Assembly (NCBI RefSeq): GCF_000949135.2
Contig: NZ_JTAN02000019.1
Location: 248,001 to 312,000, forward strand
Length of the DNA stretch: 64,000 bases
Direction of reading: 5' to 3'
Source: Burkholderia sp. USMB20
Lineage (GTDB): Bacteria > Pseudomonadota > Gammaproteobacteria > Burkholderiales > Burkholderiaceae
Part shown: in pieces, positions 45,766-52,826 of the stretch
Numbering within the stretch: the stretch's first letter is position 1
Layout of the letters: the number at the start of each line of letters is the position of its first letter
Notes under the pieces: generated by a model
What the model was told of the DNA's origin: nothing
Seen by the model: the letters and a program-made list of their open reading frames with translations, nothing else
The model's database searches: none
Translations under genes and position numbers: made by a program

Positions 45766-47090
45766 AACTCTTCGACCCGCACGGATTCGGCAACTCCGCG
45801 GTCTCGTATGCCGGCCTGCTCGAGAAGATCGAGATCCTGCGCTCGATGCTGCGCTGGGCGCCCAAGCTCGAGCGTGTCGACATCGAAAAGCTGCTCAATC
45901 AGGCGAACGTGCTGCGCGACGAAGTCATGCAGATGTCGCGCAAGGAGCGCTTCGTCGAGGCCGCCGTGGCCGCGCCGCAGGCGCCCGACGCAGCCGATTC
46001 GGCCGACGCGCCGGAGGCGCCCGCGCCCGCGGTGCAACGACGGCGGCAGGCGTTGATCGAGCGCAGCTTCATCTTCGAGGGCATTTTCGGCGACAACCCG
46101 AAGCTGCTCGCCGCACTCGAAATCGCCGAGAAGGCCGCGCCGACCGATCTGCCGGTGCTGATCGACGGCGAGAGCGGGACCGGCAAGGAGCTGATGGCGA
46201 AAGTCATCCACGCGAACGGGGCGCGCGCCGACCGGCCCTACATCTCGGTGAACTGCGGCGCGATTCCCGACAACCTGCTCGAATCCGAGCTGTTCGGCCA
46301 CCGGCGCGGCGCGTTCACCGGCGCGTCGAACGATCGCAAGGGCAAGTTCGAGAGCGCGCACACCGGCACGATCTTCCTCGACGAAATCGGCGAATTGCCG
46401 CTGTCGGGCCAGGTCAAGCTGCTGCGCGTGCTGGAATCGCACGAGATCCAGCGGGTCGGCTCGGACGAGCCGATCAGCGTCGACACGCGCATCGTCGCCG
46501 CCACCAACAAGAATCTGCGGCAATTGAGCGAGCAGGGGCTCTTTCGCGAGGACCTGTTCTATCGCCTGAGCGTCATTCATCTGACCTTGCCCGCGCTGCG
46601 CGAGCGTCGCGACGAAATCCCGCTCCTGCTCGCGTACTTCGGCGACGAGGCGGCAGGGGCGCTGAAGCGCAGGCCACTCAAGACGACGCCGAAGCTGCGC
46701 GACTTCCTGCTGACGTACGCGTATCCGGGCAACATCCGCGAACTGCGCAACCTCGTCTACCGTCTGTCGTGCCTCGCCGGCGAGGTCGCGGATATCGAGC
46801 ACCTGCCCGAGGACATCCGGCCGAAAACCGGGGCGGCCGCCGTTCGCGCGACCGATGACGGCACGTCGGGCAGGCCGATGTCGCTCAGCGACGCGAAGCG
46901 TGCGGCAAGCGACGAGGCGGAGCGTGCGTTTCTCGAACGCGGGTTGCAGGAGACCGGCGGCACCGTGGCCGAACTGGCGCGCCGTTGCGAGATGAACCGG
47001 TCGCACCTGCAGATGCTGCTCAAGAAGCACGGCATCCGTTCGAAAGCGTTCCGTCATCAGGACCCCGCGACGCCCGACAAGGACGCGTAG
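45762..47090 (+). CDS. sigma-54 dependent activator without a receiver domain
   Basis: 442 residues from the ATG overlapping the exporter stop. The N-terminal 95 residues are a helical region with an Ala/Pro linker, not a receiver, PAS or GAF domain. The AAA+ domain (about 100-335) has Walker A GESGTGKE, the sigma-54-contacting GAFTGA loop, Walker B IFLDEIGE and the R-finger region. A Fis-type helix-turn-helix ends the protein (about 385-425). It should activate the -24/-12 promoters found before the exporter operon and peptide genes. How it senses a signal is unclear. Confidence 0.93.
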   Translation: MKLFDPHGFGNSAVSYAGLLEKIEILRSMLRWAPKLERVDIEKLLNQANVLRDEVMQMSRKERFVEAAVAAPQAPDAADSADAPEAPAPAVQRRRQALIERSFIFEGIFGDNPKLLAALEIAEKAAPTDLPVLIDGESGTGKELMAKVIHANGARADRPYISVNCGAIPDNLLESELFGHRRGAFTGASNDRKGKFESAHTGTIFLDEIGELPLSGQVKLLRVLESHEIQRVGSDEPISVDTRIVAATNKNLRQLSEQGLFREDLFYRLSVIHLTLPALRERRDEIPLLLAYFGDEAAGALKRRPLKTTPKLRDFLLTYAYPGNIRELRNLVYRLSCLAGEVADIEHLPEDIRPKTGAAAVRATDDGTSGRPMSLSDAKRAASDEAERAFLERGLQETGGTVAELARRCEMNRSHLQMLLKKHGIRSKAFRHQDPATPDKDA

Positions 47091-47105
47091 GCGTCGCGCG
47101 ATCGT

Positions 47106-47876
47106 TCAGCGTCGCACGGAAGGATTGGCGAGCGTCCGGTCCGACGCATCGGGATCGGACGCGCGGATCACGACCGCGGTGACGTTGTCCCGGCCGCCCG
47201 CGCGCAACGCGAGGGCGACGAGCTCGTCCGTTGCGCGCGCGCAATCGCCGCAGGCGAGGGCGGCCGAGATGTCGGCTTCGTCGAGCTCGTTGCTCAGGCC
47301 GTCGCTGCACAGCAGAAACATGTCGCCGTCGCATACGTCGATGCGTCGTTCGTCGAGCTGCAGTTGCTCGGCGGCGCCGACCGCGCGCGTGATCACGTGC
47401 TGCGACGGGTGATGGCGCGCCTGCTGTGCGCTCAGGTGGCCCTGCGCCTGCAGTTCCGCGACGTGGCTGTGATCGAGCGTGAGCTGCGTCAGGCGCGCGT
47501 CGCGGTACAGGTAGATCCGGCTGTCGCCGGCCCACAGCCAGCCGCATTGGCGGCCGCTCGCCAGCAGCACCGCCACCGTGCTGCCGATCATGCGCACGCC
47601 GCGCCGGGCGGCCGATTCGCGCAATTGCGCGTTGACGGCATCGAGCGCGGTACGCGCCGCCGCGATGAAGTCCGCCAGCGTGGCCGGGGCGGCCAGCCGA
47701 TCCAGCGCCTGCACGATCATCCGGCTCGCGAGGTCGCCGGCCGAATGTCCGCCCATGCCGTCCGCAACGGCCCACAGGCCACGGTGCGGCAACGCGAGGC
47801 AATCGTCTTCGTTGATCTCGCGAACCCGGCCCACGTCGGTGCGTGACGCCGAAGTCCATTGCAGTTCTGCGCTCAC
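47106..47876 (-). CDS. PP2C-type Ser/Thr phosphatase
   Basis: 256 residues with all Mg/Mn ligands: NEDD, ADGMGGH near residue 40, GDSRIY, SDGLSNE and RDNVTAVV. Close in length and layout to PppA/Stp phosphatases. No membrane segment. It converges with the activator gene (15 bases between stops). It should reverse phosphorylation made by the kinase at 50230-51507, with the FHA protein as reader, a kinase-phosphatase-FHA trio as in type VI secretion control. Confidence 0.92.
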   Translation of the reverse strand: MSAELQWTSASRTDVGRVREINEDDCLALPHRGLWAVADGMGGHSAGDLASRMIVQALDRLAAPATLADFIAAARTALDAVNAQLRESAARRGVRMIGSTVAVLLASGRQCGWLWAGDSRIYLYRDARLTQLTLDHSHVAELQAQGHLSAQQARHHPSQHVITRAVGAAEQLQLDERRIDVCDGDMFLLCSDGLSNELDEADISAALACGDCARATDELVALALRAGGRDNVTAVVIRASDPDASDRTLANPSVRR

Positions 47877-47960
47877 GGCGCGCCATTCCTTTTCGTTCAG
47901 GGCGGGTTCATGCCGATCAGGGCTTGTGAACGCGCGTTGCCGGCCGGCTTGAAACCGGCG

Positions 47961-48245
47961 CTAGACGAGCCGGTTCCTGCCGTCCGCGCCGACCCCGACC
48001 ACGATGTTCGCGCCAGGCGCCGAGTTCGCGACGTCGATGTTCTGGATCTGGTTGAGAACCTGGTTCGCGTAGAACGTGTTGTACGTCTGATAGAGGTTGA
48101 CGACCGGCCCGAACGCAGGCGCCGGCGGCGTGTACGGCTGGATCCAGCCGAATACCCACGGCGCGCCTGCGCCGCGGATGAACGACATCGTCTTGCGGTC
48201 GATGTCGCGCTGCATGTGAAGGTCGGTAATTGCGAGCGTGGTCAT
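47961..48245 (-). CDS. leader peptide precursor with GA cleavage site (peptide D)
   Basis: 94 residues from ATG 48245 (GGAGA upstream). The first 26 residues align without gaps with three other small proteins in this window: Leu4, Ile6, Asp8-Leu9, Arg17, Met20, Ile23, Gly25. Here the second Gly is Ala26. The predicted mature peptide is 68 residues, free of Cys, with a Pro/aromatic start, a Tyr/Asn/Gln-rich middle and a Val/Gly-rich end (NIVVGVGADGRNRLV). A sigma-54 promoter lies 48 bases upstream. Likely substrate of the C39 exporter. Confidence 0.8.
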   Translation of the reverse strand: MTTLAITDLHMQRDIDRKTMSFIRGAGAPWVFGWIQPYTPPAPAFGPVVNLYQTYNTFYANQVLNQIQNIDVANSAPGANIVVGVGADGRNRLV

Positions 48246-48292
48246 GATGCGTCTCCGAATGGGGCTTGCCGACGAACCGGGTACCCGATACG

Positions 48293-48308
48293 TGCAAACC
48301 TCGTGCCA
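48293..48308 (-). promoter_or_regulatory. Sigma-54 promoter of peptide D
   Basis: On the minus strand TGGCACG-AGGT-TTGCA is an exact match to the -24/-12 consensus with ten bases between GG and GC. Expected start near 48282, about 37 bases before the ATG. It is the best sigma-54 promoter in the window. The other bases between 48246 and 48644 show no gene. Confidence 0.85.
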
Positions 48309-48644
48309 TGCGCGACACGACCCGCGTGCGTGGCCCGGGCGCGGGCGTCGATCCGCCCGGGCGCCACGCGCGGCAAGGCAAGGCGCGATCGACACGCGTT
48401 GTTTGCATCCTAGTGCGTCGCGGCCTCGTCCCGCAATGGTTGTACGCGAGCCAACAGTCGGGGCCACGAACGTGGCCGCGAAACCGACACGTGCTCCGGC
48501 ACATGCAGACGGCGGTCGGGCGCGCCAACTGGTGCTGTCTCACCAACAAAATCCCCGGCAAACGGTTGGCCGCGCGGCGACAGCGCAGTGCGCGGTTCGC
48601 CGGGCGCTTCCCGCCAGGCCTTGCACGGCGGGCGCCGCGAAGAG

Positions 48645-48660
48645 TGGCACGCTTGATGCA
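48645..48660 (+). promoter_or_regulatory. Sigma-54 promoter of the LRAT-like gene
   Basis: TGGCACG-CTTG-ATGCA, one mismatch to consensus, GG and GC ten bases apart. It reads rightward, opposite to the peptide D promoter 340 bases away. The start would fall near 48671, about 57 bases before ATG 48728. Confidence 0.75.
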
Positions 48661-48727
48661 GGTTAGTTGGCAACCGGCCGACCCATGAGCAACACGGGCG
48701 GCCGCCAACCTGCAGACGGAGCCCGTC

Positions 48728-49249
48728 ATGGAACGCGACCTTCAACCAGTGAACAGCATTGCGGACGCAAGCGCGCAGGCAGCTTTGCTGTCCGGCGGCG
48801 TCGATGCACTGCCGCTCGGCGCGCACCTGGTTTCCGATCGCGGCGCCTACAGCCATCACGGCATCTACGTCGGCGACGGGCGCGTCGTCCACTACGCGGG
48901 GCTGTGCACGTCGCTGCATCGCGGCCCGATCGAGGAAGTCACGCTCGAACGCTTCGCCGCCGGTCACGCGGTGCGCGTCGTGCCGCATCCGTACGCCGCC
49001 TATGCGGGACGCACCGCGGTGCTGCGCGCGCGTTCGCGTCTGGGCGAAAACCGCTATCGCCTGCTCACGAACAACTGCGAGCACTTCTGCACGTGGTGCG
49101 TGGAAGGGACGGGCCACAGCGAGCAGGTTCGCACCTGCGTCATGCATCCGCGGACGGCCGTCCGGTTCGCGCTGTCCGTCTGCCGCGCGCTGCTCGCGGC
49201 GCGGCGCGCGGGCGGACGAGGTGCCGCGGCCGCCATCGCCGCCGCATGA
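48728..49249 (+). CDS. LRAT/NlpC-P60-superfamily acyltransferase-like protein
   Basis: 173 residues, start after CGGAG. The permuted papain-like fold of lecithin:retinol acyltransferase is shown by YSHHGIYVGDGRVVHY (His44 and His55) and NNCEHFCTWC (catalytic Cys117). The family moves acyl groups or acts as a thiol phospholipase/hydrolase. A helical Ala/Arg-rich tail (about 140-173) may touch membranes. The sigma-54 promoter and position among peptide genes suggest a role in modifying, or giving immunity to, the exported peptides; this is inference. Confidence 0.82.
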   Translation: MERDLQPVNSIADASAQAALLSGGVDALPLGAHLVSDRGAYSHHGIYVGDGRVVHYAGLCTSLHRGPIEEVTLERFAAGHAVRVVPHPYAAYAGRTAVLRARSRLGENRYRLLTNNCEHFCTWCVEGTGHSEQVRTCVMHPRTAVRFALSVCRALLAARRAGGRGAAAAIAAA

Positions 49250-49291
49250 GCGACGTCCCGGCGCGTTCGACATCGTCATCAGGGGGCTCAA

Positions 49292-49534
49292 ATGAACGGA
49301 ACCGAATCCTCGCTGCGCATGCAGGTCGACAAGTGGCTCGCGCCGAGCGCGCGCGTGCCGGCGCGCATCGTGCGCTTCAGCCGCCTGCCGGCGCAACGGC
49401 GGCGCTTCGTCTGCGTCGAGGCCGTGCATCCGGCCGGCACGATCGCGATCTTCTTCTTTCGTCACGACGACGGCTCGTGGTGCGTGTTCCCGCCGGCCGA
49501 TCGGCGGCCCGCGATGATGTCGCAGGCGGCCTGA
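49292..49534 (+). CDS. small hypothetical protein after the LRAT gene
   Basis: 80 residues, start after AGGGGG, 42 bases downstream of the LRAT-like gene and probably co-transcribed. The sequence folds as alternating short strands (RIVRFSRL, RRFVCVEAV, GTIAIFFFRHDDGSWCVFPP). No signal peptide, no leader motif, no family I recognise. Position suggests a helper or immunity partner; unproven. Confidence 0.6.
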   Translation: MNGTESSLRMQVDKWLAPSARVPARIVRFSRLPAQRRRFVCVEAVHPAGTIAIFFFRHDDGSWCVFPPADRRPAMMSQAA

Positions 49535-49563
49535 CCGTGCATGCGCGGCCGGGTGGTGTGCCG

Positions 49564-49782
49564 TCAGCGCAACAGGGTCGGGCGCGCCGGGGACGCCGCC
49601 GTTTCGGCCGCCGGTGCTTGCTTCAACGCAGCCCCGCGGGCGTCGGTGTGCAGATAGGGGAAAGGCTGCGGCGCGAGCATCGTCTGATGCGCACGGACCC
49701 GCGCGCCACCGCTGATGGCGGCCATCGCCTGGCGGTCGAGGTCGACGCTTTCGGGAAGATCGTTGATGACGAGCACGCCCAT
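49564..49782 (-). CDS. leader peptide precursor with GG site (peptide C)
   Basis: 72 residues from ATG 49782 (GGAG upstream). Residues 1-26 keep the shared leader pattern: Leu4, Ile6, Asp8-Leu9, Leu15-Asp16-Arg17, Met20, Ile23 and Gly25-Gly26. The predicted mature part is 46 residues, Cys-free, Ala/Pro-rich, with QTMLAPQPFPYLHTD near its start. It converges with the 49292-49534 gene. Unlike the other peptides I find no good sigma-54 match upstream. Confidence 0.72.
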   Translation of the reverse strand: MGVLVINDLPESVDLDRQAMAAISGGARVRAHQTMLAPQPFPYLHTDARGAALKQAPAAETAASPARPTLLR

Positions 49783-50229
49783 GGTTGACTCCGCGAAATC
49801 GGATGGAAGAGGGGCAGCCATGCAGCATCGTGCGATGTGCCGACGTACCGGGAATCTGTCCAGTATAGGTTCGCCGCACGACCGCGCGCGCTGGAAAATC
49901 GACCGGGCAGCGCGGGTGCGCATGGACGGCGAAAACCTGAAGCCGGTTCGCGATCGATCGACGTGAATTCTAGTTCCGGCACCGATTGCACAGGGCGTGA
50001 CCGCAGACTAGTATGATTTGTTAGACGTCCTGTCAGAAGGCCTGCGGCCGGTGCGGCGCGCAGCCGGATTCGTCTGATGATGACGTGGCAGCGTGCGCAG
50101 CTTCGATGGTGTCCGGTGCATCACCGGCATGTCGCGCTGCACGGGTACGTCATCGACGGTCCTTGCCCTGGCGGCGCCGCGGGACGCCGAAGCGGGTCGG
50201 CAAGCTGAAGCTGAGTAGACGGCATACGA
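49783..50229. other. Divergent region between peptide C and the kinase gene
   Basis: About 450 bases. The part at 49980-50035 is A/T-richer and contains tagtatgatttgttagac, a possible sigma-70 promoter for the kinase. A weak TGGC-N8-TTCC element precedes peptide C. No gene is supported here. Confidence 0.4.
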
Positions 50230-51507
50230 ATGATGAGCTTTGCGCAGCTGATTCAGACATTCCAGAGCGGGACGCTGTCGCAGGAAGCGTTCTTCTCGGA
50301 GATCGACCGTGTGCTGGCGACCGATCAGGTCGATTGCGCGCGGTTGCGCGAAGTGCTCGACCAGACGCAAACCACGCAGCCGTTGTCGGACGATATCTAT
50401 GCGGAAGTGCTGAAACGCCTCGAGCGGTGTCGCGACAGAACGGCATCCGCGGGCGACGCGACCCGGATCCAGGAGAGCCCGCTTCGGCCGGACGCGCGTC
50501 CGGGCATCGCGCCCGGGCCGTCGGGCGACGCACTGTCCATTGACGGCGAGCGCGTGAAAGGCATCGGCGATACGCTGAACGGGCGCTTCGTGCTGGAGGA
50601 GTGCCTGGGCGTCGGCGGCATGGGTACCGTGTACAAGGCGCTCGACCTGCGCAAGCTGGAGGCGTCGGATCGCAAGCCGCACATCGCGATCAAGGTGCTC
50701 AATGTGCAGTTTCGCGGCCAGCCGACGTCGCTGATCGCGCTTCAGCGTGAGGCCCGCAAGGCGCAGACGCTCGCCCATCGCAACATCGTCACCGTCTACG
50801 ACTTCGATCGGGACGGTCCGCTCGTCTACCTCACGATGGAGTATCTGTCGGGCCGGCCGCTCAGCAAGGTGCTGCGCGCGCCGGACTTCAAGGGCATGCC
50901 GCTCGATGCCGCGTTGCCGATCATCGCCGGCATGGGCCAGGCGCTCGCCTACGCGCACGAGCGCGGCTTCGTTCACTGCGATTTCAAGCCCGCCAACGTG
51001 TTCCTGACCGACCGCGGTGAGGTGAAGGTGATCGACTTCGGGATTGCGCGCGCATTCCAGCGCCGCGACGAGGATCCCGACGTGACCGTGTTCGACCCGG
51101 CGAGCCTCGGCGGCATCACGCCGGCCTATGCGAGCCCGGAGATGTTCGAGCATCTCGAGCCGGATCCGCGTGACGACGTCTACGCGCTCGCCTGCGTCAC
51201 CTACGAATTGCTGACCGGGCACCATCCGTTCAATCGGCTGTCGGCCACCCAGGCGCGTCACGACCACTTGCGGCCCGAGCGTCATCCCGGTCTCGATCGC
51301 ACGCAATGGCGAACCTTGAGCGCCGCGTTGTCGTTCGACCGCGCGGCGCGCACGCCCAGCGTCAACCAGTTCCTGGAAGGCATGGGCGTGCTCAAGCCAC
51401 CCGCCCGGGCATCGGGCGTACGCGTGGGGGTGGCCGTGGGCGCTTGCACGGCGGCGGCGATCGCCGTGCTCTGGTACGGCTACCAGGCGCTTTCGCGCAG
51501 CAGGTGA
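50230..51507 (+). CDS. Ser/Thr protein kinase with C-terminal membrane anchor
   Basis: 425 residues. After a helical N-terminal part (about 1-110) comes a Hanks-type kinase domain (about 118-385). It has the glycine loop LGVGGMGTVYKA, Lys155 in IAIKVL, the catalytic loop HCDFKPAN (His249-Cys250-Asp251, an HCD in place of HRD), DFG at 269-271 and PAYASPE. One membrane helix near 402-419 would hold it in the inner membrane, with a short end. With PP2C (47106) and the FHA protein (38371) it makes a phospho-signalling set around the exporter. The stop may be premature; see the next gene. Confidence 0.88.
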   Translation: MMSFAQLIQTFQSGTLSQEAFFSEIDRVLATDQVDCARLREVLDQTQTTQPLSDDIYAEVLKRLERCRDRTASAGDATRIQESPLRPDARPGIAPGPSGDALSIDGERVKGIGDTLNGRFVLEECLGVGGMGTVYKALDLRKLEASDRKPHIAIKVLNVQFRGQPTSLIALQREARKAQTLAHRNIVTVYDFDRDGPLVYLTMEYLSGRPLSKVLRAPDFKGMPLDAALPIIAGMGQALAYAHERGFVHCDFKPANVFLTDRGEVKVIDFGIARAFQRRDEDPDVTVFDPASLGGITPAYASPEMFEHLEPDPRDDVYALACVTYELLTGHHPFNRLSATQARHDHLRPERHPGLDRTQWRTLSAALSFDRAARTPSVNQFLEGMGVLKPPARASGVRVGVAVGACTAAAIAVLWYGYQALSRSR

Positions 51508-51690
51508 CGGGCGCCCTGGCAACGGATACGTCGCGCACGCGACCGCCGGCGGCGGGAATGGCCGGACGGCGAGCGCCGGTGCCGGCAGCGCCCCGCGGCC
51601 GCCGCGAACGCGCGCCCGCTGCTGGCCAGGCGCGCCGCCGGGCGCACCGGCACCGGCACGACACCCGCACCCGGCGATCTCGCTGCGGCC

Positions 51691-52350
51691 GTGACGGCTG
51701 CGCTGGCGCGCGTACCGTGTTCGGCGCTGGTTGCATCGGTGCAGGATCGCGTGCTGCAGGTGCGCGGTTATACGGAAGCCGGTGTCGGCATCGGCCGCGT
51801 GCGCAGCTCACTCGGCGGCCTGGCGGGCGGCCAGGCGGCGAGGCTCGACGTGCGTCCCGTCGACGCCCGCGATTGCGAGGTCGTGAGCGCGCTGGCGCCG
51901 TACTGGCGGTCGAATCAGGCATCGTCACACGCCGCGTCGCTCCGCACGCGAGCGCCGGACGCGCATCTCGCGGAAGGCAGCCCGCTCGTCATCGACATCA
52001 CGACACCCGGTTACGAGTCGTATGTGAACGTCGATTACTACGTGCTGAACGGCAGCGTCGTGCATCTCGTGCCGAGCAGCCGCGAACGCGACAACCAGGC
52101 GCCGCCGAATTACGCCGCGACGATCGGCAGCATGGGCGAGTGGGTGATCGGGCCGCCGTTCGGCACCGAGATGATCGTGCTCCTCGTCACGCCCGCGCCG
52201 CTGTTCGACGGGTTACGGCCTTCATCCGAGCCGCGCGCCGCCTATCTCGCGGCAATCGGGCGGCAATTGAAGCTGTTCGAGGCCAAATACGGCGAGGGGC
52301 GCATTGCCGCCGATTTCATCCAGATCACGACGCATGCCAACGGCCGCTGA
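51691..52350 (+). CDS. DUF4384-type domain protein, possibly the detached end of the kinase
   Basis: 219 residues if GTG 51691 is the start, but no ribosome site precedes it. It lies in the same phase as the kinase, 183 bases past its TGA. The domain (about 90-200) has DITTPGYESYVNVDYYVLNGSVVHLVPSS and EWVIGPPFGTEMIVLLV, as in DUF4384 domains found after Ser/Thr kinases or caspases. The gap is a Pro/Ala/Arg-rich stretch with coding-like codon use in shifting frames. One kinase-DUF4384 protein broken by indels is likely, though two real proteins are possible. Confidence 0.6.
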   Translation: MTAALARVPCSALVASVQDRVLQVRGYTEAGVGIGRVRSSLGGLAGGQAARLDVRPVDARDCEVVSALAPYWRSNQASSHAASLRTRAPDAHLAEGSPLVIDITTPGYESYVNVDYYVLNGSVVHLVPSSRERDNQAPPNYAATIGSMGEWVIGPPFGTEMIVLLVTPAPLFDGLRPSSEPRAAYLAAIGRQLKLFEAKYGEGRIAADFIQITTHANGR

Positions 52351-52367
52351 GCGGGCCGATGCGCCGG

Positions 52368-52826
52368 TCAGCGGCCCAGCGCTTGCGCCGCCTGGTGAAT
52401 GGCGCGGCGGATGCGGGGAAACGTGCCGCACCGGCATGCGATGTTCTTCATGGCTTCGTCGATCTGGTGGTCGTCGGGGCGAGGGCAGCGCATCAGCAGC
52501 GCGGTGGCGGCAATCAGCTGGGCGCTCTGGCAATAGCCGCATTGCACGACGTCGACGGCAATCCACGCGTTCTTCAGCGCCCGCGCTTCGACGCCGTCCA
52601 GCCCTTCGATGGTGGTGATGCGCGCGCCGTTCAGCGTACCGACCGGCAGCTGGCACGCGGGCACGGCCTGATCGTTCAGGAGCACCGTGCACGCACCGCA
52701 GACGCCGACACCGCAGCCGAACTTCGTGCCGGTCAGCTTCCGTTCGCACCGAATCACCCAGAGCAGCGGCGTGTCGGGCTCGGTATCGAGGTCAGCGGTT
52801 TCCCCGTTGATACGGACTGACACCAT
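52368..52826 (-). CDS. (2Fe-2S) small subunit of a molybdenum oxidoreductase
   Basis: 152 residues from ATG 52826. The N-terminal plant-type cluster is CGVGVCGACTVL plus a later Cys; the C-terminal helical cluster is CGYCQSAQ...CRCGTFPRI. This is the IorA/CoxS type. It follows the large subunit, overlapping its end by 73 bases in another frame, and feeds electrons from the Mo site to an unknown acceptor. No cytochrome c gene is next to it. Confidence 0.92.
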   Translation of the reverse strand: MVSVRINGETADLDTEPDTPLLWVIRCERKLTGTKFGCGVGVCGACTVLLNDQAVPACQLPVGTLNGARITTIEGLDGVEARALKNAWIAVDVVQCGYCQSAQLIAATALLMRCPRPDDHQIDEAMKNIACRCGTFPRIRRAIHQAAQALGR

